Below are positions 49,396 through 58,352 of a stretch of DNA of 64,000 nucleotides, piece after piece. This DNA comes from Cryobacterium sp. Y57 (lineage in GTDB: Bacteria > Actinomycetota > Actinomycetes > Actinomycetales > Microbacteriaceae), in NCBI RefSeq assembly GCF_002929505.1, contig NZ_PJJL01000060.1, positions 1 to 64,000 of the forward strand, in the 5' to 3' direction. Made by a program: the position numbers and the translations under genes. The notes under the pieces were generated by a model. The model searched no databases, had not been told where the DNA came from, and worked only from the letters and a program-made list of their open reading frames with translations. Position 1 is the stretch's first letter. Every line of letters starts with the position of its first letter.

Positions 49396-51537
49396 GTGCA
49401 CGGAATTGTTGTCTACAGCTCGGGCCTACCGGCCGAGGGCATTGCCGTTACCAACGGGCATCACGTTACCCAGACCGACGCCTCCGGCCTGTTCGCCCTG
49501 CCCCATGAAGGTTCCTTCGTCGTCATCACCCGGCCAACGGGCCATACCGCGACACCGTGGTGGTACCCGGTTCCGGCAAACGACGAAACCCCGATTCGGT
49601 TCGAACTCCAGTCGATGCCCCAGTCTCTTCCTTACGAGTTTGTGCACCTCACGGACACGCATATGACGGTCCCGCAGGACGCGACGGAAGTGGATGCCAT
49701 TCGCTCAGGCCTCTACCGCGAAGGAAGCCTTCCCGGCCAAATCCGCGATTTCTTCACCCGGCTACCGGAGTTTGCCCCGAATGCGCAGAGTATCTTCGTT
49801 ACGGGTGACCTCGTCGACCACGGCGTTACCGAGGAATACGAAGCGTACGTCGACGTCCTGACGTCGAGCCCGGTGCCCGTGCACCTCATTCCCGGAAACC
49901 ACGACCATATGAACGGGCGCCACGGCGCCATCATCAGCCGCAACAACTATCTCACCAATGATGGAACTCCCGAGCTGTACGAACGCTACTTCGGGCCACG
50001 TTGGTACAGCTTCGATGTCGCGGGGCTGCATGTGGTCACACTCGATTGGCACACCCATGAGCTCGGCATCGACCCCGAGGTACAGAACGACTGGGTGCGG
50101 GCAGACCTTCAGCTGCGGCCGGAGGGCAGTCCGTGGATTTTACTGTTCCATGACCAGCCGAATTTCTCTATCATCGAGCAGCTGCCGTGGTTGCCCAAGG
50201 CAACATTTTCGGGCCACTGGCACACGTCGAGAGTTGTCGAGGTTGACGGGACGCTGCACGTAAACAGCCCCACCACGTTCTTCGCAAGCCTCGACTACAG
50301 TCCGCCGGCTTACCGCCTTGTCACCTGGGACGGCGAAAATATCACGTTGAAGACGCAGACGCTGCTGACCGTCCCCGTCCCCGACGCCCTCGGCGATGTT
50401 TCTACGTCTACTTTTGCGCCAACGAGCACGCCGTCTGACAATTCAGCCGTGCTCTGGCGGGCCGAACTCGGCGGCGCCGGCCATCGGCAGCGTGCCTGTG
50501 TTGACGGTGACCTCGTTCTTGCTGGCGGTCAGATCGAGGATCGTGCGGCCGGGACAGTGGAAGCTTTCGATCTGGCGACCGGGGCGCTGGTCTGGCGAGC
50601 ACACACGGCCTCGGCGGTCAAGACGACGCCTGCCGCCAGTGAGAACGTCGTCGTGGCTGCTGAAGTGAGCGGCGACCTGACCGGGTTTGATCGCAGCACC
50701 GGAAAGGTTATCTGGACCTTGACATCGAGCGATCCGCTGCGCCGGTTTGCCTGGGGCAGTCCAACGGTTGCCAACGGAGTGGTCTACCTCGGCGACCAGT
50801 CCGACTTGCGAGCCGTGGACATCCGCACCGGAGAAGTGATCTGGCGTCGCACCGACCTTTCGCCACATCACAACCTCGTGAACCACTCAGCCCCGCTGCT
50901 GATCGATGATCTGTTGGTCATGGGATTCTGGCCCACGCCCGAGCACCCCATCGGTTTGAACGCTCGAACGGGCGAGTCGGTGTGGAACCGGGCCGGCTGG
51001 GATGGCACGGATCCCTTCCTAGCGCTCAAGCGGATGCTCATCATGGGCACGGCCAGCTACGATCCACACACTGACACGGTACTCATGCCGGCGTTTGGCA
51101 GCACCGCGCGCGTGAATCGGGCAACAGGCGCAACGATGTGGACGCAGCCGCACCCGGGCGGTTTCAGTCCGGCTACGCCGGTCATCACGGATGCGGGATA
51201 CATCATTACGGTCACGGGGCAGGGGCTGCGGCTACTCGAGCGCGAAACCGGCGACACGTTATGGGACCTGCCGATCACAGGTTCCGCCCCCTTCCCGATG
51301 GCGTCCTATACAAAAATCCCGCACCCCGTTATCGCAGCACCAATCCTCGTCGGGCAGCACTTGGTACTGCCCGGACTTGACGGTATCGTTCGGCGGATCG
51401 ACCTTGAAGGCAGGGTCATCGGGCAGACCCAACTCGCGTCGCCGATCGCCGCAGGTCTCGTGGACGCGGGTGACCGGCTCATTGCTGTTGGCGTCGATGG
51501 CAACGTGCTTGCTTTGTCAAAGGACATTGCGTCATGA
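49396..51537 (+). CDS. calcineurin-like phosphoesterase fused to a PQQ-type beta-propeller
   Basis: The 713-residue protein has three parts. Residues 1-75 form an Ig/CarboxypepD_reg-like strand domain (GHHVTQTDASGLFALPHEGS). Residues ~80-290 are a metallophosphoesterase with TDTH (Asp 87, His 89), VTGDLVD (Asp 138), GNHDH (Asn 168, His 169), LLFHDQ (His 252) and SGHWH (His 274, 276). Residues ~350-713 contain PQQ-like repeats (GTVEAFDLATGALVWRA, LTGFDRSTGKVIWTL, LRAVDIRTGEVIWRR). No signal peptide is seen, so it may act in the cytoplasm. GTG follows AAAGGA; the stop overlaps the permease start by 4 bases. The likely job is to cut a phosphodiester or phosphomonoester imported by this operon. 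Confidence 0.82.
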   Translation: MHGIVVYSSGLPAEGIAVTNGHHVTQTDASGLFALPHEGSFVVITRPTGHTATPWWYPVPANDETPIRFELQSMPQSLPYEFVHLTDTHMTVPQDATEVDAIRSGLYREGSLPGQIRDFFTRLPEFAPNAQSIFVTGDLVDHGVTEEYEAYVDVLTSSPVPVHLIPGNHDHMNGRHGAIISRNNYLTNDGTPELYERYFGPRWYSFDVAGLHVVTLDWHTHELGIDPEVQNDWVRADLQLRPEGSPWILLFHDQPNFSIIEQLPWLPKATFSGHWHTSRVVEVDGTLHVNSPTTFFASLDYSPPAYRLVTWDGENITLKTQTLLTVPVPDALGDVSTSTFAPTSTPSDNSAVLWRAELGGAGHRQRACVDGDLVLAGGQIEDRAAGTVEAFDLATGALVWRAHTASAVKTTPAASENVVVAAEVSGDLTGFDRSTGKVIWTLTSSDPLRRFAWGSPTVANGVVYLGDQSDLRAVDIRTGEVIWRRTDLSPHHNLVNHSAPLLIDDLLVMGFWPTPEHPIGLNARTGESVWNRAGWDGTDPFLALKRMLIMGTASYDPHTDTVLMPAFGSTARVNRATGATMWTQPHPGGFSPATPVITDAGYIITVTGQGLRLLERETGDTLWDLPITGSAPFPMASYTKIPHPVIAAPILVGQHLVLPGLDGIVRRIDLEGRVIGQTQLASPIAAGLVDAGDRLIAVGVDGNVLALSKDIAS

Positions 51538-52463
51538 CGACTCTCATGCGCGACGAGAAAATTGTCGCCGCTGCTCGCCTTCCTGCACAGCCGTTGCGGC
51601 GTGCACAGGCGAATCTTGTTCCCGCACTATTTCTTCTGCCAGCCGGAATCGGTATCGGTACCTTTGTGATCGTTCCTGCCGTATTGTCGCTCGCGGCGAG
51701 TTTCTTCTCGGTGCCGCTGACCGGCGGCGCGTGGACCTGGGTGGGCCTGGCCAACTACGAACATGTCCTTACCGATGCTGCCGTGCTGCAGGCGATCGGA
51801 AACACCCTCGTGTATTCCGTGATCACGATCGTGCCCAGCCTGGGGATTGGTCTGTGCCTGGCGCTGCTAGCAAATTCTGTGGTGCGAGGGCGCGCCTTCG
51901 TGCGAACCGCATTGTTTCTGCCGATGACGGCCAACCTCGTGGCCATGGCTGTCGTGTTTCGTTGGCTCTTTGCCTTCCAGGGCGGGTTCATCAACCAAGT
52001 GTTGGGGTTCGCCGGATTGGGGGCGGTCAACTGGCTCGGCGACACGAGCACATCGCTGCTGACCTTGGCCATGGTTGGCGTGTGGCGGAGCGCATCGTTT
52101 AGCATGATGATCTTCTTCGCTGGGCTGGCCACCGTCCCTGGCACGATCCACGAGGCCACCAGGGCCGAAGGTATCCGTGGCTGGACAAAACTCACTCGCA
52201 TCACGCTGCCCATAATGAAACCGACCGTAGTCTTCGCCACAGTCGTCGCGGTACTTGGCTCGATACAGGTTTTCGACACCATCAATGTCATGACGCAGGG
52301 TGGTCCGCAAGGGTCCAGCGAAACGATTCTCACCATGACCTGGAAACTCGGTTTTGGCTACTTCGATCTCGGGGCAGCGTCTGCGCTGTCCTTCCTGCTA
52401 CTTGTCGTGCTCGTCGGCATCGGACTCATCCAACGTCGCGTACTCGCAGGAGGTCACAAATGA
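51534..52463 (+). CDS. ABC permease, UgpA/MalF type
   Basis: A 309-residue membrane protein with six helices. NLVPALFLLPAGIGIGTFVI, WVGLANYEHVLTDAAVLQAI and the EAA-type loop EATRAEGIRGWTKLTRITLP are clear, and INVMTQGGPQGSSETILTM is typical of the family. Its ATG overlaps the phosphoesterase stop and its stop overlaps the next permease start, so all three are coupled. Confidence 0.87.
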   Translation: MTTLMRDEKIVAAARLPAQPLRRAQANLVPALFLLPAGIGIGTFVIVPAVLSLAASFFSVPLTGGAWTWVGLANYEHVLTDAAVLQAIGNTLVYSVITIVPSLGIGLCLALLANSVVRGRAFVRTALFLPMTANLVAMAVVFRWLFAFQGGFINQVLGFAGLGAVNWLGDTSTSLLTLAMVGVWRSASFSMMIFFAGLATVPGTIHEATRAEGIRGWTKLTRITLPIMKPTVVFATVVAVLGSIQVFDTINVMTQGGPQGSSETILTMTWKLGFGYFDLGAASALSFLLLVVLVGIGLIQRRVLAGGHK

Positions 52464-53281
52464 TTTACGTGTTTCGAGCCGCACGATGGCTGGTGATTTC
52501 CCTGGCCGTTCTGGTGTCGCTCTTTCCCTTTTACTGGATGCTGCGAACGGCCGTCTCTCCCGCCGACGAGGTCTTCTTTGACGGCATCTCGCTCATCCCT
52601 ACGAGCTTTGATTGGTCAAATTTCTCCCGAGCCTGGACAGAAGCCAGTCTTGGCCAAGCGATTCTGATCGGTTCTGTCATGACACTGTCAATCCTGGCGC
52701 TCCAGCTCATCACCTGCATTCCCGCCGCTTATGTGCTCGCCAAAGTTCGCATGCGCGGGAAAGGCGTCGCCCTGGCGATCGTTATCGGCTGTTTACTCGT
52801 CCCGGGACAGGTCAGCCTGATTCCCATCTTCATCGGAATCAACAGCGTCGGCCTGGCCGACTCTCTCCCCGGCCTCGTTTTGCCCTACATGACCAGCGCG
52901 TTCGGGATCTTTCTCCTCCGACAGCAGATGATGGCCATTCCCGATTCCCTCATGGACGCGGCACGCACCGACGGGCTAGGGCACTTCCGAACTCTCCGAA
53001 ACGTGGTCGTTCCCATGGCCGCACCCGGTATCGCCGCCTTCAGCGTCTTCTCCGTCTTCACCCACTGGAACGACTACATGTGGCCGCTCCTCATCGCCCG
53101 CAGCCCCGACCTTGCCACCCCACCCCTCGCCCTTGCACTCTTTCAGCAAGCTGACGCTGGGTTCGACTACTCCGCCCTTGCAGCAGGTGCCGCAATCGTG
53201 ACCGCACCTGTGATCGTTCTCTTTCTCATCGCTCAGAGGCGGTTCGTTCAAGGCATGAGCGGAGCGGAGATTCCAGGATAA
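52460..53281 (+). CDS. ABC permease, UgpE/MalG type
   Basis: A 273-residue membrane protein with LFPFYWMLRTAVSPADEVFF near the start, the ATPase-contact loop DAARTDGLGHFRTLRNVVVP and HWNDYMWPLLIARSPDLAT. It ends RRFVQGMSGAEIPG. It pairs with the preceding permease (4-base overlap) and receives substrate from the lipoprotein at 53369. Confidence 0.87.
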   Translation: MIYVFRAARWLVISLAVLVSLFPFYWMLRTAVSPADEVFFDGISLIPTSFDWSNFSRAWTEASLGQAILIGSVMTLSILALQLITCIPAAYVLAKVRMRGKGVALAIVIGCLLVPGQVSLIPIFIGINSVGLADSLPGLVLPYMTSAFGIFLLRQQMMAIPDSLMDAARTDGLGHFRTLRNVVVPMAAPGIAAFSVFSVFTHWNDYMWPLLIARSPDLATPPLALALFQQADAGFDYSALAAGAAIVTAPVIVLFLIAQRRFVQGMSGAEIPG

Positions 53282-53335
53282 CCACGCGCTAGATCAGGGT
53301 CTGCATCATTCTTCCCCCGATTTTCCCGAAGTTCC

Positions 53336-53347
53336 GAACTGCAGTTC
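53336..53347. promoter_or_regulatory. 12-bp palindrome before the binding-protein gene
   Basis: GAACTGCAGTTC is a perfect palindrome 21 bases upstream of the binding-protein ATG, in the only gap (87 bases) of the operon. It may be an RpiR site for an internal promoter or a small hairpin that sets expression of the binding protein. Confidence 0.35.
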
Positions 53348-53368
53348 ATACATATAGGAGTTCTTGTT

Positions 53369-54673
53369 ATGTCGTCCAAACGACTTTCTCTCTCACTCGG
53401 TACTCTTGCCGCTGGCTCTATCCTGTTGTCGGGATGTGCGGCATCCGGGGCCTCGATTTCCGCAGTTTCCGTCGCTGCGGCAGCCAATATCGCCGACTGT
53501 AACCCCGCAGAGAACACCATCACTGTCACCTACGGGCAGATGGCAAATGAGGCCATGGCTATTGCCGTCGCGAATCTGCAGAAGACTTATCCTGACCTCA
53601 CCATCAACGCTACGCCGCCGTCGACGTCTAACTACAACGAGCTCACCCAAACTATTGTGGCTGACATCGCGGTCGGTAATCGCCCCGATCTCATCATGAC
53701 GGGACTGGGCCAGCTGCAATTCTGGGTTGACACCTACTCTCCGTCACCAATCGACGCGTCGGTGTTGCGACCGACCTACAAGACCCAATTTCTTGGCGCT
53801 GGCACGGTCGATGGAACGGTCTATTTGGCGACAAACCAGATCTCCGCTACGGTCTTGCTGGTCAATCAGGACGCGCTGGACTCTGCCGATGCGGGCGAAG
53901 CGAAAGACATTGAAACTCTCGACGATCTCGTCGCCGCCGCCGAAAAAGTATCCGCCGATACTGGGCAACCGTCGGTGAGCATTCCAACCGACGGCCTTCC
54001 AGAATGGTTTAGCCAAGCCTTGGTCCAGGGTTCGGGAGAAACGTACGTCAACGCCGATGGTACCGCCGGCTTTGGCTCCGAGAAGGCCATCGAAGCACTC
54101 TCCATTTGGCCCACACTCAAGAACAAGAATCTTGAACTTGGCGTAGTGAACAATCAGGATGCCATTGCCCAGTTTATCGGAGGCAATGCGGCGTTCCTAG
54201 TCTATACGACCTCAACTATTGCCACGATTCAGGAGGGCATCGGCGACGCATTCGACTGGATGCCGGTCGATCTCCCCAGCGTCGGTGAGGAAGAAGGCGC
54301 CCTGCCCGCCGGCGGCAACGGCTGGATCGTCCTCAGCGAAGATGCCTGCCGGGCAGCGTATTCGAATGCCTTGATCGCCGAACTGCTCTCCCCGGAGGCC
54401 GTCGCTGCCGCCAGCGGCACGTCGTACAGCTATATTCCCGTCGACACCGAAGCGGGAGACGCGCTCCTTGCCAGCGACGCCGCGACGAAGCAGTTGACCT
54501 ACGCGTGGAGCTACGATAAGCCCCTTACGCCGTGGGGTGGGTTCGCCGGAAAGGACACCATGGAGGTTTTTGACACGGTACGACTGATGACTCAGAAGCT
54601 CCAGTCGGGTGCCGACGCCACGGAAACAGTGAACGAGACTGTCACGAACATCAACCAGATTGTGAGCGAGTAA
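53369..54673 (+). CDS. ABC substrate-binding lipoprotein (family 1, UgpB-like)
   Basis: The 434-residue protein has a lipobox LSGC at 20-23, then a family 1 solute-binding fold: ITVTYGQMANEAMAIAVANL, VADIAVGNRPDLIMTGLGQL, VYLATNQISATVLLVNQDAL and LPAGGNGWIVLSEDA. It is the most strongly translated type of subunit in such operons and has its own leader with a palindrome. The ligand is unknown; the enzymes around it suggest a phosphorylated polyol, sugar or phosphodiester. Confidence 0.86.
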   Translation: MSSKRLSLSLGTLAAGSILLSGCAASGASISAVSVAAAANIADCNPAENTITVTYGQMANEAMAIAVANLQKTYPDLTINATPPSTSNYNELTQTIVADIAVGNRPDLIMTGLGQLQFWVDTYSPSPIDASVLRPTYKTQFLGAGTVDGTVYLATNQISATVLLVNQDALDSADAGEAKDIETLDDLVAAAEKVSADTGQPSVSIPTDGLPEWFSQALVQGSGETYVNADGTAGFGSEKAIEALSIWPTLKNKNLELGVVNNQDAIAQFIGGNAAFLVYTTSTIATIQEGIGDAFDWMPVDLPSVGEEEGALPAGGNGWIVLSEDACRAAYSNALIAELLSPEAVAAASGTSYSYIPVDTEAGDALLASDAATKQLTYAWSYDKPLTPWGGFAGKDTMEVFDTVRLMTQKLQSGADATETVNETVTNINQIVSE

Positions 54674-54677
54674 CAAC

Positions 54678-55781
54678 ATGACCGCGGTCAAGATTCTTGG
54701 AATTCACAAATCCTTTGCCGAGGTGAAAGCCCTCGACGGGATCGACCTGACCATTGAGGATGGCGAGAACTTCGCCATCCTCGGGCTGTCCGGGTCGGGC
54801 AAATCGACGCTACTGCACATCATCGCCGGGCTGGACGACCCTGACGAGGGAACAGTCGAGTTCAATGGCGTTGCTCAGAATGGAATTCCTCCGCATAGAC
54901 GAGATGCCGCTATCGTGTTCCAGCATTTCGCTCTCTATCCGCACCTCTCATCTCTGGAGAACATCACGCTCGGCCTGCGCCATGGCCTGGGCCTTACCAA
55001 GCAGGTTGCTCATGCTCGGGCTAACGATGTGGCCGACAGGATGCAGGTCAAACATCTGCTGGACAGGAAACCAAAAGAAATGTCCGGTGGTCAGCGCCAG
55101 CGCATCGCTCTCGCCAGAGCGCTAGCGAGACATAGCGGAATTGTGCTGCTCGACGAGCCACTTTCCGGCCTGGACGCGCAGCTCCATGCCGTTCTTCGTT
55201 TGGAAATTGCGAGCATTTTGCGTTCCGTCGGCGCCACCGGCATCAACGTCACTCATGATCAGCTCGATGCCATGGCGATGGCCGATCGGATCGCGGTCAT
55301 CAACCTCGGACAGATCGAACAGCTCGGCACACCCGATGAGCTCTATGCGGTACCGCAGACACTCTTCGTGGCCTCATTCATCGGATCGCCGCCGATGAAC
55401 CTTTTGAAAATCGACGAGGTGACGGACGAGTCTGCTTTCGGCCGGCATTCTGCTGCCCGGGCTTCGGGCGCACTCACCCTCGGCGTCCGTGCAGAACACC
55501 TCACACTGACGACCCCCTCGGCTGACTCCGGCGCGTGGACGATCAGTGGAATTGTCGGTCTGGTCGAACCGACAGGAAAAGATCGAATCGTACGGTTGGT
55601 TAGCGACTCCGGTCATGCCGTTACTTTTCGCTGCGAGGTCGAAGACACTCCCAGCCCGGGCACACGGGTTACGGTGCACTGCGCTCCACGCTTCGTGCAC
55701 GCCTACTCTCAAGAGACCGGGCGTCGCGTTGGAACGGCAGAGTCGGTCGGGGTCAGCCTGCGTCAATCGGTACTCGCGTGA
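54678..55781 (+). CDS. ABC ATPase, UgpC/MalK type
   Basis: The 367-residue ATPase has Walker A GLSGSGKST at 36-44, signature MSGGQRQRIALARALARH, Walker B GIVLLDEPLSGLD, and a C-terminal OB-type regulatory domain (LTLGVRAEHLTLTTPSADSG, then VGLVEPTGKDRIVRLV), as in MalK and UgpC. The Q-loop reads VFQHFALYPHLSSLENI. It lies 4 bases after the binding-protein gene and overlaps the HAD gene, so this importer, unlike the one at 21.4 kb, has its own ATPase. Confidence 0.9.
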   Translation: MTAVKILGIHKSFAEVKALDGIDLTIEDGENFAILGLSGSGKSTLLHIIAGLDDPDEGTVEFNGVAQNGIPPHRRDAAIVFQHFALYPHLSSLENITLGLRHGLGLTKQVAHARANDVADRMQVKHLLDRKPKEMSGGQRQRIALARALARHSGIVLLDEPLSGLDAQLHAVLRLEIASILRSVGATGINVTHDQLDAMAMADRIAVINLGQIEQLGTPDELYAVPQTLFVASFIGSPPMNLLKIDEVTDESAFGRHSAARASGALTLGVRAEHLTLTTPSADSGAWTISGIVGLVEPTGKDRIVRLVSDSGHAVTFRCEVEDTPSPGTRVTVHCAPRFVHAYSQETGRRVGTAESVGVSLRQSVLA

Positions 55782-56434
55782 TGGACGCAACCGTGAACAC
55801 ACTGGAGTTGGCCGACACCATGGTGATGTTTGACTGGAATGGCACGGTCGTGCTGGACGCCGACCGTGCCCGGGCGTCGCTGAATTCAGTGCTCGAGGCT
55901 CGAGACCTGGGAACTCTCGACATAGATGAGTTCTCCAGAAAATTTCGGCTGCCCATGAAGAATATGTTCGACGATCTCGGCGTGCATCCACTCGACCTTG
56001 CTGTCGCAGAAGCCGAGTGGAACCATCACATGACGCAGACCTCGACGTGTCTTCGCGCGGGTACGAATGCTGCTCTTCTGGCGTTGTCAGAGGCAGGGGC
56101 GTGGTTGGGCGTTGTATCTGCCGCTTCCGCTGCGGCAGTGCAGTTTGACCAGAGATCGTTGTCTGTGCTGGCGGTCTTAGATGTCGTTGATGCAGAAGTT
56201 GCCGACAAGGTGGCGCAACTGGTCCTGCATCGAGCACGTCGCAAGCGCGCCTTTTATATCGGCGACACGGAGTATGACATGGTCGCTGCTTCCGCGGCAG
56301 GGTACACACCTATTGGTGTTTCGCGCGGTTACTCCTCTGAACGGGTGCTGCGTACAGCCGGTGCCGTACACATCGTCGAGTCGCTGGCCGAGATCATGGC
56401 TCTCGTTGCGCACACCGACTACGGACGCGAGTAA
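55778..56434 (+). CDS. HAD family hydrolase with Asn in motif I
   Basis: A ~218-residue HAD protein. Motif I is FDWNGTV with nucleophile Asp 19 but Asn 21 where most phosphatases have the acid/base Asp. Motif II/III region lies in the middle and motif IV is YIGDTEYDMVAA, followed by GYTPIGVSRGYSS. The layout is like phosphoglycolate phosphatases with an alpha-helical cap. Start GTG 55778 or ATG 55781; both overlap the ATPase stop. As last gene of the operon it may remove phosphate from, or isomerise, the imported compound; the Asn makes the exact reaction uncertain. Confidence 0.78.
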   Translation: MMDATVNTLELADTMVMFDWNGTVVLDADRARASLNSVLEARDLGTLDIDEFSRKFRLPMKNMFDDLGVHPLDLAVAEAEWNHHMTQTSTCLRAGTNAALLALSEAGAWLGVVSAASAAAVQFDQRSLSVLAVLDVVDAEVADKVAQLVLHRARRKRAFYIGDTEYDMVAASAAGYTPIGVSRGYSSERVLRTAGAVHIVESLAEIMALVAHTDYGRE

Positions 56435-56466
56435 CTTCGGCATAAGTGCGGGGCGGGCCCATCCCG

Positions 56467-57543
56467 CTACCGTGCCTGCCTCAGCGCGCGACCCCGTCGT
56501 CGTGCGTCAGAGAGGGACTCCCATCCGTCGGAGTCTGTGAAGTGCTCGGCCGTCTGTACGAGCCAAAACACCGCGAAAGCGGCGAGAGCGACGACTTCGA
56601 CGATGAATACCGAGTTGCCTATGTGCCAATCTTCAGGCCGAATGGATTTTGTCAGAATTAGCGTCGCAACGAAGATATCGAGGAACATGATCACGCCGAG
56701 GGCAAAGTAGATGCACGAGTACATTCTCCGGTGAAAAAATGCTGGTGGAGGTGGCGGCGACGGATTGTCACGGTCTGCCCACTGGCGCCACGCTTCGATG
56801 ACGGTCACAGTCGCGATGAGGATAAAAAAGGCACCCGCCGCGGCGACATGTCCGTAATGCCGAAACAGATCCTGACCCGGCACATTCCAGAGCGCGAAGT
56901 ACAAGATCCAGACGAAGAAGCTGAGTGCGAGGATCACCCGAAAGGCGTTCGGTACGCGGCGAGACTTGTTGACGTGGTGCCAGACGTTCCATCCCAGTGC
57001 AACTATCATCACGGTAATAGAAATTATCAGCCAGATTTGAAATCCCGTTGCGACATACGGAAGCTGATCGGCGGGAATGCAGTCGGTTGTGCTGGGGCAG
57101 TTCGCAAGCTGTGCTGCTGGACCAACCTCACTGGGCAAGACAGGTGTCGGGATGATCGCGATCAGCGGGGCGAGAAGGGCCGCGAGGTTGAGCAGGTAGC
57201 TTTGCACGCCTTTCCCCGCGATGGCCAGAAGCGCAAGCGACGCTGCGCACAGTGCTCCGGTGAACACGATGCGTGCGGGCGTGTAGTAATAGTGACTGAT
57301 TGAGCGAAGTGTCTGCCCGTCGTGAACGAGGTAGTCGTCAGGGGTGAAAAAGAAAACGGCGAGGAGTATCGCGACAACCGTTCCGACAATGCCGAACCGG
57401 AGAAAGAGGTATGTCTTTTTCAGAACATCGCGGTATTCCAATACGATCGTGAGTTGCGCCTGGCTCAGAGGTACGGTTGTCTCGTTTGGTCTCGACGCCC
57501 CTGTCATTTTCCCTGAGTCATCCGAGGTCCACGATTTTTTCAT
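56467..57543 (-). CDS. polytopic membrane protein of unknown function
   Basis: About 358 residues with some eight helices (RFGIVGTVVAILLAVFFF, LAALLAPLIAIIPTPVL, IWLIISITVMIVALGW, FFVWILYFALWNVPG, ALGVIMFLDIFVATLIL). A conserved-looking SISHYYYTPARIVFTGAL segment near the first outer loop and an outer loop with NCPSTTDCIP (Cys pair) stand out. I do not recognise a characterised family; it recalls DUF998-like proteins. ATG 57541-57543 is preferred to the upstream start by position after AGGTC and by length. It converges with the HAD gene. Confidence 0.6.
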   Translation of the reverse strand: MKKSWTSDDSGKMTGASRPNETTVPLSQAQLTIVLEYRDVLKKTYLFLRFGIVGTVVAILLAVFFFTPDDYLVHDGQTLRSISHYYYTPARIVFTGALCAASLALLAIAGKGVQSYLLNLAALLAPLIAIIPTPVLPSEVGPAAQLANCPSTTDCIPADQLPYVATGFQIWLIISITVMIVALGWNVWHHVNKSRRVPNAFRVILALSFFVWILYFALWNVPGQDLFRHYGHVAAAGAFFILIATVTVIEAWRQWADRDNPSPPPPPAFFHRRMYSCIYFALGVIMFLDIFVATLILTKSIRPEDWHIGNSVFIVEVVALAAFAVFWLVQTAEHFTDSDGWESLSDARRRGRALRQAR

Positions 57544-57605
57544 GACCTGAGAGTATCCCGATGGTCGACCGTGCACTACGGGGATGCGTCAGGCGGCGGC
57601 CGTTG

Positions 57606-58244
57606 TCACCAGCCGCGTTCTTTCCACTCGGAGAGTTTGCTCCGCTCGGCTCCGAGCGTTGTGCCTGCTCCATGGCCCGGGTGCACCAGTGTGTCGTCCG
57701 GGAGGTAATCGAAGATTCGGGTGACGACGTCGTTGTACAACGACGAGAAACGCTGGGCATCATTGTTGGTGTTTCCCAGTCCGCCAGGGAAGAGCGAATC
57801 GCCCGTGAACAGATGGGCGGGACCATGCGGGTCGCGGTACAGCAGGGCAATCGACCCGGGGGTGTGTCCGCGCAGGTGAATCACTTCGAGATCAATGCCA
57901 TCGATGGACTGGACGTCCCCGTGGTGCAAGGGTATCTCTGTGGGCACAGCAATGTCCGCGATATCGTCGAGACCGGCTGCAGCCGGTGCGTTCGTCAGCT
58001 CCTTGACCTCGCCCAGCGCCCGCACGTGGTCCCAGTGCGAGTGTGTGGTGATTATGAGGGCCAGCCTGGCGATGGCACCCGTGTCTTCTTGTGCATCGTC
58101 GAGAAGGGTGACGATGGCGGGTGCATCGTCCGCAGCGTCGATCAAGACCTGCGTGCCGTTGGATTTCGAGGTGAGTACGTAAACGTTGTTGCTCATCTCG
58201 GATACTGAGATGCTGCGAACCGTGAGGGCGTTGAGATCGTGCAT
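57606..58244 (-). CDS. MBL-fold hydrolase, glyoxalase II-like
   Basis: A 212-residue metallo-beta-lactamase-fold protein with the metal motif THSHWDH (His 68, His 70, Asp 72, His 73), GHTPGSIALL, FTGDSLFPGGLGNT and VHPGHGAGTTLG. This two-metal layout is shared by glyoxalase II and related thioesterases. It is followed by small redox genes on either strand, suggesting detoxification, though no substrate can be read. Confidence 0.85.
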   Translation of the reverse strand: MHDLNALTVRSISVSEMSNNVYVLTSKSNGTQVLIDAADDAPAIVTLLDDAQEDTGAIARLALIITTHSHWDHVRALGEVKELTNAPAAAGLDDIADIAVPTEIPLHHGDVQSIDGIDLEVIHLRGHTPGSIALLYRDPHGPAHLFTGDSLFPGGLGNTNNDAQRFSSLYNDVVTRIFDYLPDDTLVHPGHGAGTTLGAERSKLSEWKERGW

Positions 58245-58257
58245 AGTCCTGTTCCTA

Positions 58258-58267
58258 TAACCGGTTA
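58258..58267. promoter_or_regulatory. 10-bp palindrome upstream of the MBL gene
   Basis: TAACCGGTTA is a perfect palindrome 14 bases upstream of the MBL-fold gene. It could be a repressor site. No second copy was seen nearby, so support is weak. Confidence 0.25.
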
Positions 58268-58352
58268 CGGGTCTCGTACGGCTGCGTCGCGGGATTAGCG
58301 GTAGATCGTGGGGGACTCACGTCGACCAACTCCGCGATAACCCAACTTTGAG

